A DNA stretch of 64,000 nucleotides, from positions 6,386,001 to 6,450,000 of the forward strand of contig JAGUCH010000004.1 of NCBI GenBank assembly GCA_019096065.1, given 5' to 3'. The notes under the pieces are model-generated. The model was not told the DNA's origin. It saw nothing but the letters and a program-made list of their open reading frames with translations, and did no database searches. Within the stretch, counting starts at the first letter, position 1; the number at the start of each line of letters is the position of its first letter. Position numbers and translations under genes: made by a program. The stretch is from Paracyclopina nana. Its lineage: Eukaryota > Arthropoda > Copepoda > Cyclopoida > Cyclopettidae. Positions 32,217 to 44,542 of this stretch are shown in pieces.

Positions 32217-35200
32217 GTAGGAAAACCAGAAAATATGCACGTAAGCCTTATTTATGCATCAAGGATCAATTTTACACTGCACGCGTAGAAACCTTACGCT
32301 GCTATCGGAGCCTTAATATTATGTCTTGATGAGAGAGCTGTTTAAGCTGGAAGAAGCCCAAAGCAGCTATCGATTGAGAGATGCACTTTGATGCATTAAT
32401 TTGTTTGTAGTAGTCATTCCCTAGGCTAATGTGCTTTTAAAGGTTCTCTCTTCTGGGAGGAATTTATTTAGGAGGAAAATTGAGGCTAACATAAAATCAC
32501 AGGAGCATGCAGTCCTTTTGTGTATGCTGCTCAGGTTTTTCCAGCAGTTGCTTTTTAAAACCTCATGCTGTTTCATATATTGAAGCCAGATGCGCCTCCA
32601 AAGCTCACTCCTACGGAGCATGATTAACTTGAAAGCTGGCACGACTTTGCTGCATGATGATGAAGTTGGTCGAGGTTTAGAGGCGGGCATTTCTACTTTC
32701 CGAAAAGCTTGCAGCCTTGATTATTATTCCATGCTACTTTTGGCAACTTGAGTCACAAATCTGGCGCCTTGAAACGTGCAGCCTTGCAGCAACTTCCTTA
32801 CGCATTATCTTCTTTTATTAAAAGATACTATAGCAATGTCATCTTCTTCCACCAAGGCTCTTATTACGCTCTGCTGGCTTTTACAAGACAGGCGTCCCTT
32901 GGGAGAGCTTAGCAAAAACGCCCTGTATATTGCTTGTTACGACATTTCCCAAGCTCTGTGAGTGGTCTGTAAACTAACAGATTTGCCCCCTTTTGATTCG
33001 AATCACATGGAATTGATTGAATTACCGTTTTCACGCTTTAATCGAGTTTTATTCCTAATTCTGGTTCTGAATAGAGTGGATGTGTGTGTGTGTTATTATC
33101 ATATTAATTGTGGATTGAGATCGGAGTGCACGCCAATTTTCGCTATGTGCACTTATATTAATGGGCGTGCATTGCAAACGCACCCAGTTATTTTTCATAT
33201 TACCGTACCAAGTAAGTCCATAATGAAATAACGCAAAAATCGCCATAAACAAAGGTGTTATAAAGTTTGATTCGCTCTTAAGTAGCTCTAATGTAAATTG
33301 TCAATTGAATTTTTAAGTTGGATAATAATCAATTTAAGTACACCTTATTTTAGAGCGCATACGGTATACGTGTAATATTAAAAGTTTTCCCATTCGCTCG
33401 GTCCATTTGACGATGGGATTGTGATACGTATCTTAAACAATGTTCACATTTTCGTGGAAAAGGCACTTTTCTCCGTGTGAATTATGGAATGAGAAATGAC
33501 CGCGGAGAATAAGAACAAGGAACCTGAAAAAAGTTCTTTTCTCAGCAGGACAGCATAACTTGGTGCATTTGTTTTCATGAGTGATAATTAATTACATGAA
33601 TTTTGCAAAGTGCACTGAGCTTTTAGAACTGTTATTCCAGCTACAAATGCTGCAACGCTATTTGGAAAATTCTTGCAGTACATTTGCGCCTTTCTGTTCA
33701 GCTTAAAAAACCTTGAGGATGTCACTTAGTTTCGTTTTGCCCACGTGTTTTGTAATTGCACAGTTTTTTAAAGTTGTCGATTGGCTTCGTCAGAACTGTT
33801 ATTCTGATATCGGTCTGTCGTTTTACCAAATATGAAAGAGGATTTTCTTTAATTAATTCCAGTTCCTAGTAAATCTCGAGTATTTGCTTTTTTGTTTGAT
33901 ATTTGCACAAAATATCGAAAGAAAATCACTTCCAAACTGAACCAGGCCAAAATTAGTTAACTTGATTTGCTACCTGAAAACTGAATTGAGATGTAACAGT
34001 ATTTGCATATTTGTCTTTGTGCGTCTTTGATGTCTGCAGATCTGTAAAGTTTGTGGCCTGAAACCTGGTATGGAAAGTTACTCAAAACACACTCGCGATG
34101 GCCATGATTATATGCCTGTGAGGTCGAACTTCCAAGACTGATTGAGGACGTTTCTGGCAGAAGTTCCTCTCTGAGCATTTTCCGATTCCGCAATCGATTG
34201 CACCTCGACCTTGTCCATTTTTCCTCGAATGAGATGGAGCATCATCGGACAGTCTTTTGTAGGATTACGCAGCTTTTAAGATTTTAACCGCGTAATTTTC
34301 CATGCTTTGCCATGAAAAGTTTTCCCTTGCAAGAGGCCGTTTTTCTACAGTTGCCATGTATCTTTGTCTCTCATCTTTGTTGCCCTGCTTGTCTCCCTGA
34401 GAAATGCAGCAGCCTCATTGAGTGGTCATTACTAGCTATGCTTTCTGAAAAAAAAAATAAGTACCTAGGAGCAATGCTATGGTTACGCGAGACGCTTGGA
34501 GCTACCGCCACTACAGCGTTCTTTATGTACCCCTGTAGTACACAGATGCCCAGGATACAAGATGTATCTAGAATAATATGGGTCAGTCAAGGCATTGTGT
34601 GCAGCTATGGCCAAATGCGCATAAAAGCAGCAGTGCTGTTGTTGCTGCACGGCTAATAGCAGTTGAAACTGTAGGAGTTCTTCTTCTCTTTCTTGCCCAT
34701 GAAAACTGATGTAGTGCGTTGTGTGGTTGGCTGCTCTGCAGTAGGAATTCCTTAGTGTCTTATAATTTACACTTACTGCGACCTGCGCATGGTTATGGGA
34801 TACGTATTCTGTGCGACAGTTTTCATCCATTCCAAGGAAGAAGCTCATAGTCGTAGAGTTCATAAAAAAGTCGTCCGTATGTGAAAGCAGTGGAAAATTT
34901 TCACTGTGTCTCTCGGGGGTATGCGTTTCACTTTCCTGCTCGAATCTCCTGTATCATTCAAATATGACGTATTCCTCGAATACGGATAAAATGGGAAACT
35001 ATTTACCCTCTTAGTGCAGGTGTATTACCCAATAACGAGAATAACTGATGTATATGAATAGACATGACAACACGTGGCTAATTTCATGGTTGAGCAAAGT
35101 GGTGTGTTTGCTTACTTTTGAGGCTTGCAGTGGACGGATTCGTTAAGTTTTCCTTTTTTCCAGACATGTGCCAACTTTCCATTGTAAAAGGAGAGAGGGA

Positions 35201-36237
35201 GAAAAACACATGCTGCTACTTCTTGCGCAATTTGGTGTCGTCATTCTATTGTCTCTTTTTTAAAGGCCGGACCTGAAATTGAATTTTTGCAATGTCAGTC
35301 GGCGCAAGTTGAGCTCCTTCATACAAACTCTCCTATGTCGTTTTAAATTCATGAGCACTACTAGCTTTTCAGCCTGGTGGTGCTCACCTTCTTCTTTCAG
35401 CTTTTTATGTGCATGAAAAGAGATCGGCAGTGTGATAACATTTTAAGCCTAGTTGGCATGAGCATTTGCAAAAGTTTGGCTGTAACTCTTACGCATTGAT
35501 CTAAGCAATAATGTAGTTGATTAGAGGAAATAATTAATGCTCCTGTTGTCGGCCATGGCTTAGATGCCAAAATGGAAGAAAGAGCAAAACGCTTTTCACA
35601 ACATCCATATATGTGGGTATACACGAGCATGAAATATATGCGACCGTCTCCAGGTGTGATATATGTCTCTTGGTTGTCTCTGTGTGTTTATAGCAAGGCC
35701 AATCACAAAGGAAGGAGAAGAGCTGCTTTTTTTCGCCCAACGCAAAGCGTTCTCATCCATTATTTGTCATAAATGTCATATCTCGCTAATATTGGAATAA
35801 AGGGCGCTCACGCTTTTGAGCATCAGCAGCAACAGCTACTTTTCTCTCGCTCTCTGCAATTCTCTGCTTCTTGATAATCATAGCTCGGCATCAGTCTGGT
35901 TAATCCCTCTGACAAGGCCAGAAGTGAGCGGAATAAGTCCCGCGGTGCAAAGAAAGCCCTCTCGCGCCTCCTATTTCTCTGCTGCTGAGATGTTCATTCT
36001 TGGGCGAAAGAAAGCCCATCTTGCACTAGCTATGGCGGCCTCAAAGGTCGGTCGAAGGCTGCTTGCTCATGGCACTCGAGTCGCGGCGCATTTCTGTCGG
36101 ACAGTAGCAGAAGCAATGCTACTGCAGCAGTAATACAGCCGAGTTGAGTGAACGACGCACGTCAGCGGCGACGAAGAACGACGGTGAGTCCGCGTTCAGT
36201 TGTTGGTGAAAGGCCCAAAAACCATGAACTAGCTGGC
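32217..36237. other. PDE4 5' intron, no feature recognised
   Basis: About 4 kb of non-coding DNA between the first two alternative first exons. ORFs here (for example 34312-34656, 35816-36133) do not end at phase-matched donors and show no domains. Confidence 0.4.
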
Positions 36238-36374
36238 ATGAATACGCGAAGGCGAAATCGCGGAAAGGTCTTCCTACGCCAGCGAACCTTGTCTTCTGAG
36301 CTCAAGCAGAGGACCATTCGACCAGGATGCCTGGCTAGTCGGAGAAACTCGGGCATACGATCCTTATCGAGCAG
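36238..36374 (+). CDS. PDE4 alternative first coding exon 2 (candidate)
   Basis: ATG 36238 starts MNTRRRNRGKVFLRQ, a short basic N-terminus, and runs to a donor (AGCAG|gtaggc) in phase 2; junction SLS-S-FDVDH. Weakest of the series because it is short and only the phase and donor support it. Confidence 0.4.
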
Positions 36375-38720
36375 GTAGGCAATAATCTAGTTCTCCTGAC
36401 ATTCAGACTAGTCATCGCGTTTCTGAAGAAGAAGCCATGAAAGCAGTAGTGCCTCAAATGACGAGAGCAACAAGAGCACTTTGAGCTGAGGAGAACAAAG
36501 TGTTTTTTCATCAAGTCAGCTCGGGGTATTCCTTTAATAAAGGGTTGGCACTTTCTGCTTCCTCATGATATACTGCCATACCTGCTATGTAGTAAAAGGC
36601 TCGCCCACAGCTTGCAATTTATTACAGAAAGGAAAGGAAGCAGCGGATGCTGTTTGTATCCAGCTTTTTGAAGGTTGTTGTGATCTGACGTTAACGTCCT
36701 CTTTTTAATAAGCAATCTCCCCCTTTTTTTCGTGGGGAAGGGCTTGGCTTTCCGTGGTGAAATTTTAAGGCCCTTGTCAAAGGCTTTCAGCGGTGCTTTA
36801 TACCATTTTCTCTTTTCATCCTCAGCTTCTGGGTAGGATTTGTTGTTGGAGGTATTGATTATTGATGTGGTGTGTGTCTGTGTGCACAATTCTTAGTAGA
36901 ATATATGGTATATTGCAGAGCAAAATTGACCCTCAACTGCAATAGTTGTTGTGCACGCGCTTCTCGTAGCTAGGCACTTGTTCGAGCAAATCAAATTGAG
37001 TGTTGACAAGCGTAAAATATGCCAATACATCCATCAAGTTCTTTTTGTCGAAATCTACTTTAGTGCGACTTCCTTCCAATTTTGTGTTGTCAATCGAATT
37101 CATCAAAAGTTACGAGTCGGGAAAAAAAGCTCGGGATTTTGCAAGCATTTGGAAGTAGTCTAGGGAGCTTCAAACTCGATACAGGTGTGTATCAGGCTCG
37201 ATAGACGTCCAATATAGGATTCATCGGAAATGACAAAAAATCATTGCTGCGCCCTCCTTGAGCAATTCGCCTTTGTATTGTCGCGACAGCTTGACAAAAT
37301 GCTAGCTATCAGGGTTTTCTCCCGGCGAGGTAATTTTCCCTTTCCAAGTCACCACGAATACATGCCCTGCGAAAATCAATCTGCTTTATCCATAAAGAAC
37401 AGCCTATTTGATGGTTATCCTTTGGAAACAAATGCACCTGACGGCAGCAATTAAGGAGTGCGGGATTCATATCTATTGCTTGAGCAAGTGTCATTTGTCA
37501 ATTTGTCCCTGGCATACGTGTCTATTTTCTCAATTACTTGCGCCTTGCCAAACCTTCCTTTTGTGGCTATATTTCTCTGTAGGAATTCACATCCACGTTT
37601 AGTATGCCAAAATCTTGCGCACATTTTGCATATTTCTTCGCGAGCAACTTGTCATTTTTGCCAACTTCCACTTGCATCCTTTGAGTAAAGCAGGGAATTG
37701 TTGCACCATTGCATCATCGGAATGTTGGCTGGTTGGGGGGGAAGCTGCATTGAGCTTTCTCGTATGCTTGAAATGCAATTTATGTAACACTGCGCGAGAT
37801 GGCAGCACCGTAGCAGCTCCTACTAAAGAGAAAGCCACGCAGAGAACGACCTCTATACTTGCAACTTGTGAAGTGTAGTGTGTTCTTGCGCTCGGAAGAA
37901 AGGTGACAACTGAATATTAATTATCACGATCGGCGGTGAAGTGTCGACTTATGCCTCTGATGGCAATCCATTAGGGATCATCGGCCGGGCCTGCTTTCAA
38001 ATTGTGGCACCACATGCCAGCTACTATATGCTATCGTAACTGGTTTCTCTACAGCGGCCGCAGTATCTCTATAGTGGTACTACCAGGTGAAAAGCTCTGC
38101 TGTTTTCGGCGTTGCTGTTGCTCTTCCCAGCTTTATGGAAAAGCACAAGTGGTGCGGTGTGCAACAGTATACGAGTTGTGTGCCAAGAAGGCCTCAATCG
38201 AGTGGCAGCAACCACGGCAGAGGTCATCTTTCGGAAGAAGAGCAAACGAGCAAAAAACCGGAGCTGTCAATCTCAGAAACTAAGTGATACTAGCATATAA
38301 ACACAGTGGTGCATGGTGCTTTTATGGCATTCCGTCATGCCAACTCGTCGGTAAAAGAGGAATCAGAACTTCAATTGCTGTCATGATTGTCGTCAGTGCA
38401 GTGGTCATGGAAGCAGGAAAAACTGTCCTAGACAGCCTCGGCTACAGAAGGAAAAAGAGGTGGTGCATGGTCGAGGGCATCCAATTGCAAGTGTAAAAAG
38501 GAGGAGGAGAAGAAGAAGGGACAAGCTCTTCTTCTACTTCGTCGTCGTCGTCGTCGTCGCCTTCCTTGCTCGCTCTCAGCTCTCATCCATCTCAACAGTT
38601 CGTACATGGCACTCACTACGGTCGTCGCGAAACGACACCATACATATAGAGAGAGTGGCTTTCTAAATTAAAAGAGCTGAAAATGGAAGAAGAGTTTGCC
38701 ATTAGTCACGGGTCGCGACC
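36375..38720. other. PDE4 intronic DNA
   Basis: No supported exon. Contains short GTC-GTC-GTC repeats near 38540-38560 and A/G-rich runs just before the next first exon. Confidence 0.4.
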
Positions 38721-40388
38721 ATGATGTCGCCCATGCATAAAAAGGTGACGGTGGCGGCTGGCAGCCTTTTCAGCGAGTTGGCTCACGCCTTGCGAAGAAC
38801 CATGGGGGAGCCAAGGAAAGCAGCTCCTTCTTCTGCTGCAGCCGCAGCAGCTTCTTCCACCAACACCGCTGGCTCAACTGCGAATTCAACTGTTGATCAG
38901 AAAGCTTCTTCCGAGGCCTTCGATGAGGATAAGCCCACTGGCGACGAGGCCGGCCTTAGCAAGGACTTGGCCGCAGGCCTTTCTGAAGATGTGATGCTGA
39001 AGATCACTTCCTCGACAGCCAGTCCCAAGGGAGGAGGAGGAGATTTTGGCACCGATATTCATCCGGAATTGACATTGGAGCAAATCAAGAATCAACAGCT
39101 CCTGCGTCCGCAACAACGATCCGCCGGCAGCTTCATTCGCAAACGGAGGGACAAAGACCTCGACCTCGAGATTAACACCATGTTTGACTTTCACTCAAGG
39201 GTCGGCCTCAAGCCCAGGCAACAGCAGCAGCAACCGCGCACTAACAACCCGTCGTCGCCCAGTCCTTGCTCGAACAATGGGAGGTCGAGGTCTGCGGCGA
39301 GGCGAAGCTCCGTGGCTGTCATGGCTGGCGGTGCGAATCGGCAGCAGAGGGAAATGCAAAAAATGTCCCGAGATTACTTCGAGGCCCACCATTTGAACCT
39401 CGATTCGTCAGCCACGCTTCAGACCACTCAGAGCAGCTCTGCCGTCCATTATTTGGCCATATCTCCGCCGCGGATTAGAATCACGGATGACAAAGGCTCG
39501 GTGAGCCCAGACATGTATGGCCTTCGACTGGCTGGCCAGCAGCACAGAAAGGAAAAGAAGAATGCCGCCAAAGTAGAAGAAGATGAGAAATTGGAGGAAT
39601 CGGCCAAGTCGGATCACGAGGACAGTGACGGCCTTGGCGAGCTGATGAGCAACCGAAGAGACGATTCAGAGCTGACTCGCCGTCGCACTTCCAGCTCCTC
39701 CACCACTTCCAACTCATCGGCCAACTCATTGACGCGTGGAGGCTCCATCGAGTCGACCAGAGGAGGGGCGGGCTACTGGTCCTCCACTCGATCCAGGTTA
39801 ATATATCTTGCTTAAAATGTACACATCATGGCTCATCATTGGGTGTTGCAGCATCAGCAATGGCTCGATTGATGTGCCAGACTCCCGAAGGTCCAGTGAG
39901 GACTTCATGGGAGGCGCAAGCCTGGCCTCGGCTCCAGTCAACATCGTCATGTCTCCAATTTCGGAAAACTCCCAGCTGGATCGTGAAAGCCTGCAGACTG
40001 TTGACGACGATGGCAGCGAGAAAAGCACTATAACGAAGGCTGTGGCCATGAATGAGCGTCGAGCCTCGCTCAATTTGCCCTTCAACAGCAGGGGAGCGGG
40101 CGAAGGCTCGTCCTCGTCAGCAGTGGCGGAGTCCAAGCGCAAAAGCAACCCATTAGTGACCCTGTCTCCGACCTTTTATGCTCGAGTCCGTCACAGTCCT
40201 TCAAGGACAATGGTTGTCGTGGGAAACCGAGGCTCTCGCGCCTCCGTTCCACGCATCATCAAAACGCGTCGGCGGCAATTCGAGAAAAACCACCTGGGCA
40301 GCGTGAGCCTGGACATCAGCGAGAGCAACTGCGCGATCATCAACCACCTCGCCTCGCCGAACTTGATTCCGGACAACAACTGCAGCAG
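38721..40388 (+). CDS. PDE4 long-isoform N-terminus (two exons)
   Basis: Exons 38721-39796 and 39852-40388 (57-bp... 55-bp intron, phase 2) encode 537 aa of Ser/Arg-rich, largely disordered sequence starting MMSPMHKKVTVAAGSLF, ending in NNC and a phase-2 donor (AGCAG|gtaggg). Spliced to 49621 the isoform is 1233 aa. Poly-Ala and poly-Gln tracts and many RRxS sites (for example RRSSVAV, RRRTSSSS, RKSNP) could be kinase targets. No folded domain is visible. The reading frame over 1.6 kb with a correct small intron makes this the most secure of the PDE4 first exons. Confidence 0.75.
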
Positions 40389-40443
40389 GTAGGGTTTCTC
40401 GCGTTTTTAAGAGGCTTCACTGCCATCATCATCATCAGTCAAC

Positions 40444-40682
40444 ATGGAGGCCGCCTTGATTAAAGTCTCCAGGCAGTTTTCGCTCGGTGGGCTGATGAGC
40501 AATTATGATAATGGCTGCGATTTGCCCGTAATTACGTTACGGCCTCCGTCACCGCCCGCGAGCTCCCCCCCGCCGCAGATTCTCTGCGGGAAGCTGACAG
40601 CAGCGAAGCATCACTCAAGAAAGCAGCCGTCGTCTTCCTGGGTGACTTCGTTGCAGCCTCAAGAAAATAGATCATCATCAAG
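40444..40682 (+). CDS. PDE4 alternative first coding exon 4
   Basis: ATG 40444 begins MEAALIKVSRQFSLGGLMSNYDNG, followed by a Pro/Ser-rich stretch, and ends at a donor (TCAAG|gtattg) in phase 2; junction SSS-S-FDVDH. It starts 55 bp after the previous exon's donor, so it must have its own promoter in or near that exon or be a spliced internal exon. Confidence 0.6.
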
Positions 40683-41820
40683 GTATTGTTGCTCGAGGAC
40701 ACCTAATTAACGGCCTTTTGTCTTTGATCACGCAAATTAATCTGTGCCATCCATCTGAGCTCGTGAGTGATTACTTGCCCTCGCACATCACTCACACAGA
40801 GAGGCAAAAGTGGAGGCTATGGGATTATCATATTCCCTAATCAATACGGACAGTTTCATTGAAAATCCTTGCGTCACATATATACAGTAGTGCAACATTG
40901 CGTGTAAGCCATCAGGCTTTCTCCCTGTAGCACACGCATTATCGTATAGCTTTTGGCTATGAGAAAGTTGCCGTTTTGACATTAGCGTGATACTCCATCT
41001 TCCATGGATAAGTAGGCTTGCAACAGATGAGCTGACCACCTTTGCTGAGCTGCATACACAGACCAAATTCTCCTGCATTGCGAACTGAAATTTGCTTTCT
41101 CTAAGCTGACATCATCATATGTGCCTGTGTATGTGGAATGGTGGCATTTACGATAATACCGAGCTCGAGAAGAAGTCGAGTGAACGCAAACAAAGAGCTC
41201 CTGCTGTACGTAATGCGCAGTTGCTGCGCGTTAATTGATCCAATACGTCAATACTTTGTCCGAATTGCTCCTCGCTTTGTTTCCACACAAAAAAAACTAC
41301 GATGCATGGTATAAAAAGCCCAAATCCTGGTTGGACTTTCACGAGGCGAAACTGTATGATCGTAATTAATGTCGAGCGCCGGCTCACACTTGCTGCTACT
41401 AAGAACAAACAGAGTAATAGCAAAAAGAGAAAGTAAAAGGCGACGGCCGCAAACCTTACACAGTATGTAGAAGCTACCGGGTGTTATCAACCGAATTTAT
41501 TATCGCCGCAGCCGTAGCTGCAGAAGGTGCAAATATGGCCTTTGAAAACATTTGTGAAAGCGGCATATAGTATACATACCCTGTAGATATATGTGTTGTT
41601 GTGAAGGCGCAATGAGCTAGTTGGGAAACGGCCTCGCTACTCGAAGAAGCTCATTTGCATTGGGAAATGAGTGATGATCATGGAAAGCTGAGCTGCTATG
41701 AAATTGATGTTTACCTCTTCGCCGCCTTCTACCTTGGCTCGTCGTAACGCGGACAAGCACGAGCCGCTCGCAGCGCAGATCATCATCGCTTGATAGGTGT
41801 GTCATATCCCCGTCGTGATC

Positions 41821-42074
41821 ATGATGATGAGCAAGAAGAGGCCGATCAGTGTCTCCCCAGTTCTCGCTAATGAACAGCAGAGCATAAAGACGACTGCCAT
41901 AGACGAAAGGCCTCAGTGCAGTAATAAAGTGATCATGCCGCCTTCCAAGCCGCTAAGAAAGTATGGCTTGGCCCAGTGTTACCCTGGATGCTTGACTATG
42001 ACGAACCCTAGCTTGCAGCAGCGCCAACGTAAATGGTCAGCTCCTCCCTTGGGAGGCTTCCATCGTAGAAAGAG
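41821..42074 (+). CDS. PDE4 alternative first coding exon 5
   Basis: ATG 41821 begins MMMSKKRPISVSPVLANEQQ and ends GGFHRRK with a donor (AAGAG|gtaaac) in phase 2; junction HRRK-S-FDVDH. The basic patch directly before FDV recalls the RRHSW.. ending of some mammalian PDE4D N-termini. Confidence 0.6.
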
Positions 42075-42713
42075 GTAAACTTTTCGAGACGAGCGTGACT
42101 TTTGAGAGACGAAATTGCTGCAGCGCGGATGAGGGATTTTGAAATTATAGCACCGCTAGCTCCTTCTTCTTTATGGAGGGAAAGGCCTTAGAGAAAATTG
42201 GCTTTGTTGGCAGCGTTCAACGCCAAAATAACAAAGCTACTGCACAAAAAAAATGCACGCAAGTGTGCCTGGCTGCGCTCGTTATTCAGCTCTTTTCAGG
42301 AGTTTCAACAAAAAATTCCCCAATCGTTTGTTGGCTGGAAAACTGCTAATCCCACGTGCAGCCTAAAAATGAAAGTATACGGTAGGTAGTGATATGAGAT
42401 CTTCAGAGTCAATTATGGCCTCGGAAAAAATTGCTACCCAGTATTCGAGATCTTCATTAGCAGCATGAAAAGAAGGATAAGTTTCCCCTTTGCAGCTGAA
42501 AGAGGTTAGTCATCTTTTTCATGTGATTAACATGAAAAGGGGATTCTGTGCATAGATGGTCATAAATGTGCTGCATTCAATCACCACTAGGCCTTTTTCT
42601 TCGATTGGTTCAGAGAATTGTGAACAGTTTTATATGGTCAATACCCAAGTATACTACAGTTATTTAAATTGCTCTTTATTTTGTAGGCCCCATAGGATGT
42701 TAACAGCTTTTAT
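42075..42713. other. PDE4 intronic DNA
   Basis: No gene recognised; A/T-rich lead-in to the repeat cluster. Confidence 0.4.
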
Positions 42714-43435
42714 AGGGTGCTCATCTATGCTTCGTTTCCTTAAAATCTTACGACAGCCTTAAACCAAATGCTTAAGTTTTCGTACTTCTGATTAATCATA
42801 ACACTTCTAACTCATATGACCAAAAGAGGTCGGAAAAGTGGTCTGATTGAAGCTATGAAAAGTGAGTAAAAATGATCAGTTCTGAAATAGGAAGCTTAAG
42901 TAAAACGCAATTTAACGGAAGGAAAAAATTTCCTTGGTAGGTGAACACAGCATTAAAGTTACACTTTCGAATTATAGGTATCCAAGGCAAGTTTTGCATC
43001 GCCGCCTTTGATCATTTGAGTGAAGATGGCTTACTACAATTCATCCAAAAATAAAAATAGCTCAAAATTGAGCAGTTTGATTTGATTCAGACAAAAACCG
43101 CAAAAGTTCATGCTGTAAAAGTGAGAATGTAATCCCAAATATTAACTGTCAATCAATTTTTGTGGTGTTTTGGGCTCTAAGAACAAAAAAGATGGCTTCA
43201 AAAGATCTCTGTGTTCACCTACACAGGAAATGTTTTCTTTCCGTTAAATTGCATTTTACTTAAGCCTCCTATTTCAGTACTAATCATTTTTACTCACTTT
43301 TGATAGCTTTAAGTAGCCCACTTTTCCCACCTCTTTTGGTTATATGAGTTTGAAGTGTTTTTGTTTATCAGAAGTACGAAAACTTAAGCATTTCATATAA
43401 GGATTTTAAGGAAAGGAGGCATAGGTGAACACCCT
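42714..43435. repeat. Foldback repeat: two inverted ~235-bp copies
   Basis: 42714-42950 and 43209-43435 are inverted copies of one ~230-bp unit, separated by ~258 bp. The unit starts with TGTGTTCACCTAC and ends with AGGTGAACACCCT, so it carries its own short inverted ends. A third copy lies at 43853-44088 in the same orientation as the second. No coding potential. Confidence 0.85.
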
Positions 43436-43585
43436 GTTAAGTGTCATATAACTGAACCTCTGGACATTTAAAGCTATAAACAGAATTATTAGGGGGACTG
43501 TACTGGACAATTTGTCCAAAGAAAGTATCTCTACATAATATAAGCTTATTTCAAATCTCCACTTTTATCATAGAATTCTATTATA

Positions 43586-44540
43586 TACAGTCTGTCCCGG
43601 AGATTTCTGTACACTTTGAAATCAAAAGTTTGTGTTAAAACTTCTGGAAATACTAGACACATTGGATACCGTTGGAAAGCTTGATACTGAAGCCATCTTT
43701 TTTAGTTTTGAGATTTTAAAAAGTATTCATTCAAATTTTGATTTAGACCACAAAATTGATAGTTACTCAAAATTCAAGCCCATTTTCCCTAATTTTATTT
43801 TCACCAAAAAATCATTTATTCCATTTCACTTAAAATTGGTTAAACATTTGTGCTGTGTTCACCTACTCAGGAAATTTTTTCCTTCCGTTGAATTGTGTTT
43901 TACTTAAGCCTCCTATTTCAGAACTGATCATTTTTACTCACGTTTCATAGCTTCAATTAGACCACTTTTCTGACCTCTTTGGTCATGTGAGCTAGAAGTG
44001 TTTTGATTAATCAGAAGTACTACAACTTAAGCATTTCATTTAAGGCTGTCGTAAGATTTTAAGGAAAGGAGGCATAGATGAACACCCTATTGATCCTCAT
44101 AATTAAAAAAATCCCAAAGATGTGTTGTTTAAAACATTAATTTTGAAACTTTTTTTTAGATGGCAGTAGCCTTATTGTCTTTTTCCTTTTTACTGAAAAA
44201 TATCATTTCCAATCATCCACCTTTCTGATGAGCCAGCGCAGTGCTGCAAGGTTTTTTTTCATGAAAAAATGTCAAAAATGGCCGGGATTGGCGTAGCTGA
44301 AAATGTGGTCAAAAATAGCCGGTTTTGTGAAATTTGCTTTTTTGGGGAAACAATTAAGGTTGCCTCAGGAAAATTAAGTTTTCTCATTTTTTTACTTTTA
44401 ATTTCTTTTGTCCATTGAAGCAAAAAAAGATGGCCAAAGATTCAAGCTTTCCAATGATATCCATTGTGTCTCATTTTTGCCGAATTTGTAAGACAAACTT
44501 TTTATTTCTAAGTGTGCAGAAATCTCCGGGACAGCCTGTA
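43586..44540. mobile_element. Tc1/mariner-like non-autonomous element
   Basis: A 955-bp segment bounded by ~30-bp inverted repeats (TACAG-T/G-CTGTCCCGGAG at each end, two mismatches overall) and flanked by TA dinucleotides (43584-43585, 44541-44542), the Tc1/mariner target duplication. No transposase ORF. It carries the third copy of the foldback unit in its interior. Confidence 0.8.
43853..44088 (+). repeat. Third copy of the ~235-bp foldback unit
   Basis: Matches 43209-43435 along its length with scattered substitutions and is nested inside the Tc1/mariner-like element, which suggests either insertion into it or shared internal sequence. Confidence 0.8.
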
Positions 44541-44542
44541 TA

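Noticed and set aside
35816-36133. ORF just before PDE4 first exon 2
   Set aside because: No ATG-led start or matching donor; composition like random sequence.
38284-38496. Possible further PDE4 first exon
   Set aside because: The only donor near its end is in phase 0, which would break the frame into UCR1.
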